A DNA stretch of 13,840 bases from CAYJLW01 sp964370965 (GTDB taxonomy: Bacteria; Actinomycetota; Acidimicrobiia; UBA2766), in contig CAYJLW010000094.1 of the NCBI GenBank assembly GCA_964370965.1, positions 1 through 13,840 of the forward strand, read 5' to 3'. The notes beneath the pieces are model-generated. The model was not told the DNA's origin. It saw only the letters and a program-made list of their open reading frames with translations, and ran no database searches. This document shows positions 6,830 through 13,580 of the stretch, one piece after another; positions within the stretch are counted from its first letter, which is position 1; every line of letters starts with the position of its first letter. The position numbers were made by a program, and so were the translations under genes.

Positions 6830-9151
6830 TCAGACTCCCGCCGTCTCTCGGTCGCCCTGCTCGAAGAGGGCGACGTCCACCTGGGCGATGAGGGCGTCGA
6901 GGTCGATCACGTCCGTGACCCGGCCCTGGATCACGAGCGAGCCCACGACACCGTGCTTGGACGACGGGTTCGGCGAGTCCGTGACGTCGTCCACGATGTC
7001 CACGATGCGGCCCACCTCGAGGCCGACCTGGTGGCGGTCGCGCCAGACGACGACGACGTCGGCGGGATCCCGCTGGTCGCTCATGCCGGCGCCCAGCGCC
7101 CCCGCCACCGAGACGATGGGCAGGAGGCGGCCCGTGTACTGCACGACCTGCTGGGAGCCCGCCCACTCGACCTTCGCGAGCGGGAACTGCTCCAGGCGGG
7201 CGACCCCGGCGAGGGGGATGGCGACCCGCTTGCCGTCGCCGACCTCGGCGAGGAGCATGCTGGCAGCGTCGCTGACCCCGCCCTCGACGTCGGCGCCCAT
7301 GGCGGCGAGGGACTTGTCGTGGAGCTCGCCGATGACCTTCGCCCGGTGGGCGACGCCGATCACGTCGATGATGAGGGCGACGCGCCCGTCGCCCATGATC
7401 GTGGCGCCGGCGAAGATCGGGATGCCCTTGAGCTGCTTGCCGAGGGGCTTCACGACGATCTCGGCGGTGTCCTCGATGCCCTCCACGACGAGACCGAACT
7501 GCTGGTCGTCGGCCTGCAGGACGACGATGTTGACAAGGTTCTCCTGGCCGTCGTCGGCGGACCCGAGCGGCCCCGCAGCGGGGGAGTCGCCGGGCTCCCG
7601 GCCCCTCGCGCCCAGCGCTTCGCGCAGGTACACGAGGGGCAGGAGCTTGCCCCGCAGCCGGTACACCGGTGAACCGTGGATGGTCTCGACGCCGTTGCGC
7701 GCCGGGTCGCCCTCGAGGCGCACGAGCTCGAGGAGGCTCACCTGCGGGATGGCGTAGCACTCGCTCCCGCTGTTGAGGATGAGCGCCGGGATGATCGCCA
7801 GCGTGAGGGGGATCTTGATCTTCAGGGTCGTGCCCGCCCCCACCGTGCTCTGGATGTCGAGCGTGCCGCCGATGCGCTCGATGTTCGTGCGCACGACGTC
7901 CATGCCCACACCCCGGCCGGAGACGTTCGTGACCTTGTCGGCGGTGGAGAACCCGGGCAGGAAGATGAGGTTCGTCACCTCACGGTCGCTCATGCGGCCC
8001 GCCTGCTCCTGGGTGACGACACCCCGCTCCACGGCCAGGGCCCTGACACGTTCGGTGTCGATGCCGCTGCCGTCGTCGGTGATCTCGATGTTCACGAGTC
8101 CGCTCTCGTGGAACGCCCGGAGCAGGAGTCGTCCCTCCCGGGGCTTCCCGGCGGCCTCGCGGTCGGCGGGCGACTCGATGCCGTGGTCGACGGAGTTGCG
8201 CACGAGGTGAGTGAGCGGGTCCTTGATCGCCTCCAGGACCGTCTTGTCGAGCTCGGTGTCGCGACCCTCCATCTCCAGGCGGACGTGCTTGTCGCACGCT
8301 GCCGCCAGGTCGCGCACCACCCGGGGGAACTTGCCCCACACGTTGTCGATGGGCTGCATGCGCGTCTTCATGACGCCTTCCTGCAGCTCGGTGGTGACGA
8401 GGTTGAGCCGCTGCGACGTCCCCATGAAGGCGGCGTCCTCCTGCTGGCTGGAGTACTGCAGGATCTGGTTGCGGGCGAGGACGAGCTCCCCGACGAGGTT
8501 CATGAGCTTGTCGAGGAGCGACACGTCCACCCGGATGCTGTCGATGACCGTCGAACGGGCTTCGGCGGGGCCGGCGGGGCCGGCCGCGGCCGGGCTGTCG
8601 GCGGGCTCGGCGGCGCTCGGCGACGGCTGCGGCGACAGGTCGGTCTCGGCCAGGGCGGCGCCGTCCTCCTCGACCTCGACGAGCGTGGCGGCGGCGTCCT
8701 CCGCGGTCGGGCGGGCTTCCGGGCCCGCGGCCGCGTCGGGCGGTGCCGGGGGCTCCTGGGGCTCCCCGGCGGCCGGGGGCTCCTGCAGACGCGAGAGCTC
8801 GGCGACGAGCTCGCCGTACTCGCCGTCCCCCTCGGCCTCGGTGGCCTCGATCGCCGCCAGGATGCCGCGGACCGCGTCGATCAGGGCGAGGAGCGCGTCG
8901 GTGATCTCCTGGTCGAGGGTGAGTTCGCCGTCACGCAGCTTGCTGAGGAGGTTCTCCCCGACGTGCGTGATGCTCTCCAGCTTGCCGAAGCCGAGAAACC
9001 CGCAAGTCCCCTTGATCGTGTGGATCGTGCGGAAGATACTCCCGAGGGTTTCGGTGGCCCCCGGGTTCCGCTCCAGCTCCACGAGCTCGCGGTCGAGGGT
9101 GTCGAGGTTCTCGTGGCTCTCGATCAGGAATTCCCGGACGATCTCGTCCAT
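6830..9151 (-). CDS. cheA: Chemotaxis histidine kinase CheA with two CheW-like domains
   Basis: This 773-residue kinase autophosphorylates and passes phosphate to CheY and CheB. The P1 (HPt) domain covers about 1-110 with phospho-acceptor H44 in RTIHTIKGTCGFLGF. Residues about 120-198 are an Ala/Pro/Glu-rich linker where a P2 CheY-docking domain would normally sit; none is visible. The P3 dimerisation helices are at about 200-262 (LLDKLMNLVGELVLARNQI). The P4 ATPase follows, with N-box HLVRNSVDHGIE (315-326), G1 DDGSGID (359-365) and G2 GRGVGMDVVRTNI (412-424). The first CheW-like domain (P5) is about 452-602, and a second, more divergent one is about 628-765 (YTGRLLPIVSVAGALG at 672-687). 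The ATG follows GAGGAGGCGAG. It is the first gene of the minus-strand che run and is divergent from the propeller gene. Confidence 0.95.
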   Translation of the reverse strand: MDEIVREFLIESHENLDTLDRELVELERNPGATETLGSIFRTIHTIKGTCGFLGFGKLESITHVGENLLSKLRDGELTLDQEITDALLALIDAVRGILAAIEATEAEGDGEYGELVAELSRLQEPPAAGEPQEPPAPPDAAAGPEARPTAEDAAATLVEVEEDGAALAETDLSPQPSPSAAEPADSPAAAGPAGPAEARSTVIDSIRVDVSLLDKLMNLVGELVLARNQILQYSSQQEDAAFMGTSQRLNLVTTELQEGVMKTRMQPIDNVWGKFPRVVRDLAAACDKHVRLEMEGRDTELDKTVLEAIKDPLTHLVRNSVDHGIESPADREAAGKPREGRLLLRAFHESGLVNIEITDDGSGIDTERVRALAVERGVVTQEQAGRMSDREVTNLIFLPGFSTADKVTNVSGRGVGMDVVRTNIERIGGTLDIQSTVGAGTTLKIKIPLTLAIIPALILNSGSECYAIPQVSLLELVRLEGDPARNGVETIHGSPVYRLRGKLLPLVYLREALGARGREPGDSPAAGPLGSADDGQENLVNIVVLQADDQQFGLVVEGIEDTAEIVVKPLGKQLKGIPIFAGATIMGDGRVALIIDVIGVAHRAKVIGELHDKSLAAMGADVEGGVSDAASMLLAEVGDGKRVAIPLAGVARLEQFPLAKVEWAGSQQVVQYTGRLLPIVSVAGALGAGMSDQRDPADVVVVWRDRHQVGLEVGRIVDIVDDVTDSPNPSSKHGVVGSLVIQGRVTDVIDLDALIAQVDVALFEQGDRETAGV

Positions 9152-9437
9152 CTCGCCTCCTCACAGGGTTGGCGGGTCCGTTCGACCCCGTGCGCCCGCT
9201 CCTCCCCCTCGCCCCGCTTCAGGCTGCTTCGCCCCATTCACTTGAGGGGAGTCTCGGCACGCACCGAGGGCGACTGAAACAATTCCCGGGGTATTCCTGC
9301 CCACGAGTCGGACGATCCACCCTCGACGACCCGGTTTGCCGCTGCCGCGATTGAACGCCGCCCGTTGCCTGCCTTACGGTTGCCAGGAGGGGACGGCGGA
9401 CAATGCGCGCCCGCTGGCGGAGTCCCGGGAGGTCGAA
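9152..9437. promoter_or_regulatory. Divergent intergenic region between cheA and the propeller gene
   Basis: These 286 bases must hold the promoters of both flanking genes. For cheA, a possible flagellar-sigma-like pair on the minus strand is TCAAGTGA (9238-9245) and GCCTGAAG (9217-9224), spaced 13 bases, about 65 bases before the ATG. For the plus-strand gene, TACGGTTG (9375-9382) and GCGGACAA (9396-9403), also spaced 13, lie about 35 bases before the GTG. Both matches to TAAAGTTT-N11-GCCGATAA are weak and mis-spaced, so only the existence of a regulatory region is certain. I see no convincing gene inside it. Confidence 0.4.
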
Positions 9438-11441
9438 GTGTCCGGTTTCGTTCGTGACCGCCGCTCTTTGCGCGCGGCGGTCGTCCTGGTGACCACGTCC
9501 CTCGTGTGGGGACTCGCTCTTGTCGGCGAGCCCGCCCGCGCCGCTGCGGGCGACACGACCCGCGTGAGCGTGGCTCCCGACGCCACCCAGGGGAACAGCG
9601 CCTCATCGGCCCCGTACGCGAGCGCCGACGGGCGCTACGTCGCGTTCCCGTCCTACGCCGGCAACCTCGTCGCCGGCGACACGAACAACACGTGGGACGT
9701 GTTCCGGCGCGACACCCTCACGGGCGACGTCGTCAGGGTGAGTGTCGCCACCGGCGGCACCCAGGCGAACTACGGCTCGCCGTACGCCCGCATCAGCGGC
9801 AACGGGCGCTACATAGCGTTCGGCTCGGACGCCTCGAACCTCGTCCCGGGCGACACGAACGGCCAGCAGGACGTCTTCCTGCACGACACCGTCACCGGCA
9901 CCACCACCCGCGTGAGCGTCTCCACGAGCGGCGCCCAAGGCGGCAGCCAGTCCTCACTGGGGGGCATCAGCGGCGACGGCCACTACGTGACCTTCCACTC
10001 CTACTCGCCGAACTTCGTGGCGGGCGACACGAACGGCCAGCAGGACGTCTTCGTCCGCGACACCGCCACGGGAACCACGACGCGGGCGAGCGTCACCGCC
10101 GGCGGCGCCCAGGCGAACCTCTCGTCGTACAGCTCCCACGTGAGCGAGTCAGGTCGCTACGTCGCCTTCTACTCCTACGCTTCGAACCTCGTCGCCGGCG
10201 ACGGCAACGGCGCCGTCGACGCCTTCGTGCGCGACACGGTCGCCGCCACGACGACCCGTGTGAGCATGGGCACCGGCGGCACGCAGGCCAACAGCGACTC
10301 CTACCAGCCCGTCGTCAGCAGGGACGGCCGCTACATCGCCTTCTACTCGCAGGCGACGAACCTCGTCGCCGGCGACACCAACGGGGCCCTCGACGTGTTC
10401 GTCCGCGACACCGTCGCCGACACCACGACGCGGGTGAGCGTGGGCCCGGGAGGCGTCCAGGCCAACGGCCGCTCGGACTACCCGGGGATGAGCGGCGGCG
10501 GTCGCTACGTGGTGTTCAACTCCGAGGCCACGAACCTCGTCCCGGGCGACACCAACGGGCGCACCGACGTGTTCCTGTACGACTTGGCCACCGGGATCAC
10601 CACACGGACGAGTGTCGCCACCGACGGCACCCAGGGCGACGGGCATTCCCAGAACGCCGCGATGAGCACGAACGCCGCCGTGGTCCTCTTCTCCTCGGAG
10701 GCCTCCGCTCTCGTCCCGGGCGACACGAACGGGGTCGCGGACGCCTTCGCCCACGACACCGGCGTGGCGGAGAACCTCCCGCCCACGGCAGCGTTCTCCT
10801 GGGCGCCCGACCCCCTCACCCAGTGGGGGGTACTCCTGGACGCCTCCGGCTCCGGCGACCTCGACGGCACGGTCGCCCAGTACCACTGGGACTTCGGCGA
10901 CGGCGCCACATCCGACGCCGCCGGCGCCGCCACGTCCCACGCCTACGCCGCCCCCGGCATCTACACCGTCACGCTCACCGTCACCGACGACGAGGGCGCC
11001 ACAGGCATGACCGCGGCCACCGCCACGGTGGACGTGCCCGACGGTCGCCCCGTCACACGCGTGCTCGCCGTGGACGCCGTCGTGGGCGAGGCCACCGTGC
11101 GTGCCGACGTGAAGCGGCTCTCGTTCTTCGGCTTCTTCGACTTCTACCTCGGCGTCGCCCGTGTCACGGACGCCCCGTCAGACGTCGTGACGTGGGGGCT
11201 CGTCCTCGCACCTGCCGGCGGGGTCGCCCCGACGGGGCTCAACGGCGCCGCCTTCACCGCCTTCTCCCTCGACACGCGGGCGCTTCCCTGGCGCACGGGC
11301 AGGCTCGCCTTCACCGTCGACGCCCGCGACGCCCTCGCCGGCGGTGGCCCCGACACCGTCACCGTCACCGGCACGGGGGACTTCGCCGGCTACAGCCTCT
11401 CCGGCCCGGTCGCCACGGGCGACATCTCAGTCACCCACTGA
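9438..11441 (+). CDS. Secreted seven-bladed beta-propeller (TolB/WD40-like) protein with PKD domain
   Basis: The 667-residue product starts at a GTG behind GGGAGGTCGAA; the frame is open upstream but without signal-peptide character. A Sec signal (Arg-rich start, hydrophobic core about 12-30, likely cleavage after ARAAA at residue 37) sends it outside the cell. Seven repeats of exactly 58 residues (43-448) follow, each with GRYxAF, NLVxGDTNG and DVFxRDTxTxTTTRVSV. This fits a seven-bladed propeller of the TolB/PD40 type, and the DTNGxxD loops may bind calcium. A PKD domain (about 449-534, with YHWDFGDG at 482-489) and a 130-residue unassigned domain (about 536-667) complete it. There is no C-terminal anchor or sorting motif. 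Its role is unknown; adhesion, polymer binding or a surface scaffold are guesses. It faces against all its neighbours, and its stop is followed by a hairpin shared with fliL. Confidence 0.88.
   Translation: MSGFVRDRRSLRAAVVLVTTSLVWGLALVGEPARAAAGDTTRVSVAPDATQGNSASSAPYASADGRYVAFPSYAGNLVAGDTNNTWDVFRRDTLTGDVVRVSVATGGTQANYGSPYARISGNGRYIAFGSDASNLVPGDTNGQQDVFLHDTVTGTTTRVSVSTSGAQGGSQSSLGGISGDGHYVTFHSYSPNFVAGDTNGQQDVFVRDTATGTTTRASVTAGGAQANLSSYSSHVSESGRYVAFYSYASNLVAGDGNGAVDAFVRDTVAATTTRVSMGTGGTQANSDSYQPVVSRDGRYIAFYSQATNLVAGDTNGALDVFVRDTVADTTTRVSVGPGGVQANGRSDYPGMSGGGRYVVFNSEATNLVPGDTNGRTDVFLYDLATGITTRTSVATDGTQGDGHSQNAAMSTNAAVVLFSSEASALVPGDTNGVADAFAHDTGVAENLPPTAAFSWAPDPLTQWGVLLDASGSGDLDGTVAQYHWDFGDGATSDAAGAATSHAYAAPGIYTVTLTVTDDEGATGMTAATATVDVPDGRPVTRVLAVDAVVGEATVRADVKRLSFFGFFDFYLGVARVTDAPSDVVTWGLVLAPAGGVAPTGLNGAAFTAFSLDTRALPWRTGRLAFTVDARDALAGGGPDTVTVTGTGDFAGYSLSGPVATGDISVTH
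9564..10781 (+). repeat. Seven in-frame 174-bp repeats (propeller blades)
   Basis: The repeat starts, taken at the VSV-type triplet, fall at 9564, 9738, 9912, 10086, 10260, 10434 and 10608, exactly 174 bases apart with no insertion or deletion. The best conserved DNA is the stretch coding GDTNG (GGCGACACSAACGG-like) and the RDT-TTTRV segment. The units are clearly diverged from each other, so this is an old duplication series held in register by structure, not a recent expansion. Confidence 0.92.
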
Positions 11442-11453
11442 CCCGCCTGCGAA

Positions 11454-11493
11454 GGGGGCGGGCGGGCCGACACCGCTGCGGTCCCCCGCCCCT
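11454..11493. terminator. Probable bidirectional terminator between the propeller gene and fliL
   Basis: GGGGGCGGG (11454-11462) pairs with CCCGCCCCT (11485-11493): eight Watson-Crick pairs and one G-T. Inside this, GGGCCG and CGGTCC extend the stem imperfectly. It starts 12 bases after the plus-strand stop (11441) and sits about 60 bases after the fliL stop in the minus direction, the expected place for a terminator serving two convergent genes. There is no T-run on either side. The rest of the 114-base gap shows nothing else. Confidence 0.5.
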
Positions 11494-11555
11494 CGGCGCG
11501 TCCGGGCACGGGAACCGGCTCGCCCTGAGGGTGTCGGGGCGGGGCCACGCGCCGC

Positions 11556-11966
11556 CTACTGCATGACGAACTGCGTGAAGTAGATCTTCAGGACCTTGCC
11601 CTCGAACTGCTCGGAGACCTTGTGGGAGATCTCCTCCTTCACCGTGCCGCGCACGTCGGGTTTGATGAGCTCGTCGTAGGTCTTGTGGCCCAGCAGCTCG
11701 ATGGCCGTGTCGAGCGCCTTCGGGCCCTCCGCCTTCATCTCCTCCGCCGATGCGGCGGCCGAGAGCTGCAGGGCAATGCCCACCTTCAGGTAGCGACCGT
11801 CGGCGAGGTTGAGCGTGACCGGGTCGAGCGACAGGACCTCACCGGGTGGCTGGGTGGTCGTGGCCGTCGACTTCGACTTCTTCTCGCTCTTGCCCCCGAG
11901 AAGGAAGAAGTAGGCGCCCCCCGCGAGGGCCAGCACCGGCACCAGGATGATCACGACCTTCTTCAT
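11556..11966 (-). CDS. fliL: Flagellar basal body-associated protein FliL
   Basis: The 136-residue protein is a small single-pass membrane protein that surrounds or supports the stator units at the flagellar motor. Residues 2-3 are basic (KK), a transmembrane helix spans about 4-23 (VVIILVPVLALAGGAYFFLL), and a charged Lys/Ser/Thr-rich linker (24-42) leads to the FliL domain. That domain shows SLDPVTLNLADGRYLKVGIA (46-65) and ends KVLKIYFTQFVMQ, both typical of the family. No Shine-Dalgarno sequence precedes the ATG, and a flagellar-sigma-like promoter ends just upstream, so the message is probably leaderless. fliL stands alone here; the usual fliM/fliN partners do not follow, since the convergent propeller gene comes next. 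Confidence 0.93.
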   Translation of the reverse strand: MKKVVIILVPVLALAGGAYFFLLGGKSEKKSKSTATTTQPPGEVLSLDPVTLNLADGRYLKVGIALQLSAAASAEEMKAEGPKALDTAIELLGHKTYDELIKPDVRGTVKEEISHKVSEQFEGKVLKIYFTQFVMQ

Positions 11967-11974
11967 GCCCGGAG

Positions 11975-12001
11975 GTATCGGCTACTCCCGCCCGAACCGT
12001 A
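11975..12001 (-). promoter_or_regulatory. Candidate flagellar sigma (FliA/sigma-28-like) promoter of fliL
   Basis: Reading in the minus direction, TACGGTTC (11994-12001), an 11-base spacer and GCCGATAC (11975-11982) match the enterobacterial sigma-28 consensus TAAAGTTT-N11-GCCGATAA at 5 of 8 and 7 of 8 positions with exact spacing. The -10 element ends 8 bases before the fliL ATG, so the expected transcription start coincides with, or nearly reaches, the start codon. The consensus is borrowed from another phylum, which limits confidence. Confidence 0.45.
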
Positions 12002-12033
12002 GGAGTTTCGTCCCGGGAGACCGGCGCACGCGG

Positions 12034-12085
12034 CGAACTTGTCGCGGGAATCGGGTGTGGGCCCCCGGATTCCGCGACAGGTTCG
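12034..12085 (-). terminator. Long hairpin downstream of csrA
   Basis: The arms GAACTTGTCGCGGGAATC (12035-12052) and GATTCCGCGACAGGTTC (12068-12084) are complementary over about 17 pairs with one G-T pair and one bulged G; C12034-G12085 extends the stem. The loop is about 15 bases. It begins 33 bases after the csrA stop and precedes the fliL promoter, so it most likely ends the fliW-csrA transcript and insulates fliL. No T-run is seen. Confidence 0.65.
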
Positions 12086-12117
12086 GGAGCCGAGGACGCC
12101 GCCGCCCGCCGGGGCGC

Positions 12118-12357
12118 CTAGTTCGGGACGCGGCGGGCGCTGTACTCGCCCAGGGCGTCGAGGGCGGCGTCCTTGGGGAGGGCGGCGGCACGGTTGGCTT
12201 CGGTCACCGCCCGGTACACCTCCTCGCGGTGCACGGCGACGCTGCGGGGTGCCGTGATGCCGAGGCGGACCTGGTCGCCGCGCACCTCCAGGACCGTGAC
12301 GACGACGTCGTCGCCGATGTTGATGCTCTGGTTCGGCCGTCGCGACAAGACGAGCAT
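12118..12357 (-). CDS. csrA: Carbon storage regulator / translational regulator CsrA
   Basis: CsrA dimers bind GGA motifs in mRNA leaders and block ribosome access; in several flagellated bacteria the main target is flagellin mRNA. The 79-residue protein begins MLVLSRRPNQSINIGDDV and continues with VRLGITAPRSVAVHREEVY (31-49), both hallmark segments that include the RNA-binding edges (L4 and R6 region, and R44). The C-terminal tail (about 55-79) is somewhat longer than in enteric CsrA (61 residues). The ATG follows GGGAGGGTCTGAC. It lies 46 bases after fliW, its usual antagonist. A small hairpin abuts its ribosome-binding site, which itself contains GGA, so autoregulation is possible. Confidence 0.96.
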   Translation of the reverse strand: MLVLSRRPNQSINIGDDVVVTVLEVRGDQVRLGITAPRSVAVHREEVYRAVTEANRAAALPKDAALDALGEYSARRVPN

Positions 12358-12368
12358 GTCAGACCCTC

Positions 12369-12382
12369 CCGGTGCTCACCGG
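12369..12382 (-). promoter_or_regulatory. Small hairpin next to the csrA ribosome-binding site
   Basis: CCGGTGCTCACCGG is a perfect inverted repeat (5-6 bp stem, 2-4 base loop) that ends directly at the GGGAGGG ribosome-binding site of csrA. An 8-base direct repeat (ACAGCAGT twice, 12386-12401) fills the rest of the 46-base fliW-csrA spacer. The arrangement resembles a leader where structure and a GGA-containing site could tune translation, but this is inference. Confidence 0.3.
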
Positions 12383-12403
12383 CTCACAGCAGTACAGCAG
12401 TTC

Positions 12404-12817
12404 TCAGCGGTCCGGCGCGGCGAACAGCGGCCGGCGGATCTCGTAGTCCCCGTCGAGGATGACCTGGGCCCCCAGGCGGGATGTGGGGTTGACGACGATG
12501 GGTGCCAGCAGGTTAGCCGTGGCGTCCTCGGGGCAGCCGCCGAGGGTGACGATCACGAGGATGAGGGCGTCGTCCGCCGGACCCACGCCGAGCATGGCGG
12601 CGTCCACGAGGGGGATCTCGGGGTCGTAGTCGAAGAAGAAGAACATGGGCGGCGCGACCAGGAACTCGAGGTCGGGCTGGTCGAGACTGCGCAGGATCGA
12701 GAAGGGCCCGTCGCCGTCTCCCCAGCGCACCATCGCGAAGCGTCGGGCCTCGGGAAAGCCGGGCAGGCCGGCGGCGAAGGTGAGCTCGGGGATCCCCAGC
12801 GTGGTGGTGTCGGTCAT
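12404..12817 (-). CDS. fliW: Flagellar assembly factor FliW
   Basis: FliW (137 residues here) binds flagellin and CsrA alternately: when flagellin is exported, free FliW sequesters CsrA and relieves repression of flagellin translation. The family pattern is clear: an N-terminal LTFAAGLPGFPEARRF (12-27), a central FSILRSLDQPDLEFLVAPP (39-57) followed by FFFFDYDPEIP, and the strongly conserved ATANLLAPIVVNPTSRLGAQ (99-118) near the C-terminus, with VILDGDYEIRRPLF ending the fold. The ATG at 12817 was preferred over an in-frame ATG 39 bases upstream (12856) because MTDTTTLGIPEL matches the usual start and AAAGGA lies at the right distance. The fliW-csrA order is common in flagellar loci. Confidence 0.93.
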   Translation of the reverse strand: MTDTTTLGIPELTFAAGLPGFPEARRFAMVRWGDGDGPFSILRSLDQPDLEFLVAPPMFFFFDYDPEIPLVDAAMLGVGPADDALILVIVTLGGCPEDATANLLAPIVVNPTSRLGAQVILDGDYEIRRPLFAAPDR

Positions 12818-12852
12818 GCGGGTCCTTTCCCTTCCGGCCCCGGGGCGGGTAC

Positions 12853-12860
12853 GCATCGGC
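12853..12860 (-). promoter_or_regulatory. Possible -10 element (GCCGATGC) upstream of fliW
   Basis: GCCGATGC on the minus strand lies 35 bases before the fliW ATG and matches 6 of 8 positions of the sigma-28 -10 consensus. No convincing -35 sequence is found at the 11-base spacing. It is listed because the same core precedes fliL and the peptidase gene. Confidence 0.2.
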
Positions 12861-12943
12861 GCCCGCCCGAGTATGGCCCCGACGGGGTCGCCAGTCGAGA
12901 GGACTCGCGTCCCGATCGCCCGGCCGGTCCGGTCGTCACGGCG

Positions 12944-13573
12944 TCAACCCCTGTAGGTCCAGTGCCACGGCTCTCGGGGCACGTCCTCGACGAAACCGTA
13001 CCGGCCTGCGTTCGCCCGCAGCCAGGCCTGCGCCTTGGCGTCGAGGTCGAGGTCGAGCGCCCGGCCCCAGCCGTGGTTGGACGTCCCGGGAGTGGCAGCG
13101 AGACCACCGTTGCGGTACAGGCCCTTGCGCTGCGCGAGCGAGACCTGGGCGTCGTAGGAACGGTAGGAGTCCGTGACCCCGATGTGCACTCCCTGAGCGG
13201 CGGCGTCGGCCGCCATCCGCCGGTACCCCTCGGCCGCCGGCGCCCAGAGCTTGTGGCTGCCGACGCCGATGGGGACGAGGCGCTCCTCGGGGATGCGCCC
13301 GTTGGCGTACTGCGCCAGCTCCGGCGGCGGGGCCAGCTTGCCCCGCTGGGTCCGCGCCGGAGTCGTGGCCGTCGTGGCCGGGGAGGCAGGGTCCCGGGTC
13401 TGGGTCACGGAGCCGAGGGCGTCCGCGAAGACGTCGGCGAAGCTCGACTGCTCGCCGCCGGTCGCGGGCAGGGTCGCCGACGTCCTCGCCGCCACGGCCT
13501 GGGACGGGCCGGTCGCGGCGGACTGGATCTCCGCTATGCGCCGCTGGATGTGCAGGATCGCCTCCAGAGCCAT
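12944..13573 (-). CDS. M15-family (VanY-like) peptidase, probably flagellum-associated wall hydrolase
   Basis: The 209-residue product has a C-terminal zinc peptidase domain of the D-Ala-D-Ala carboxypeptidase/VanY (M15) type, which cuts peptidoglycan stem peptides. Visible zinc ligands are H167 and D174 in SNHGWGRALDLD and H204 in EPWHW, with E201 as the catalytic acid; DSYRSYDAQVSL (135-146) is the usual substrate-side segment. The N-terminus (ALEAILHIQRRIAEIQSA) and SSFADVFADAL (43-53) resemble segments I associate with wall hydrolases in actinobacterial flagellar loci; a Thr/Pro/Ala linker (about 55-80) follows. No signal peptide is seen, as with FlgJ-like proteins that leave through the flagellar export gate. 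The ATG at 13573 is preferred over a GTG at 13603; neither has a good ribosome-binding site. Function at the rod is inferred. Confidence 0.85.
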   Translation of the reverse strand: MALEAILHIQRRIAEIQSAATGPSQAVAARTSATLPATGGEQSSFADVFADALGSVTQTRDPASPATTATTPARTQRGKLAPPPELAQYANGRIPEERLVPIGVGSHKLWAPAAEGYRRMAADAAAQGVHIGVTDSYRSYDAQVSLAQRKGLYRNGGLAATPGTSNHGWGRALDLDLDAKAQAWLRANAGRYGFVEDVPREPWHWTYRG

Positions 13574-13580
13574 GTGCCCG

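Noticed and set aside
7676..9277. 533-codon plus-strand frame opposite cheA
   Set aside because: It is a shadow of cheA, whose domains and active-site motifs are intact on the minus strand.
9564..10781. Regularly spaced repeats considered as a CRISPR-like or non-coding array
   Set aside because: The 174-base units are coding throughout, diverged, in frame and explained by propeller blades; there are no short identical repeats with unique spacers.
10149..10940. 263-codon minus-strand frame inside the propeller gene
   Set aside because: It is antisense to the repeats, and its apparent repetitive protein is only a reflection of them.
9506..11566. 686-codon plus-strand frame in another phase of the propeller gene
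   Set aside because: The product is almost only Arg, His, Gly and Pro, a typical frame-shifted reading of GC-rich codons. The phase with a signal peptide and 58-residue repeats is the real one.
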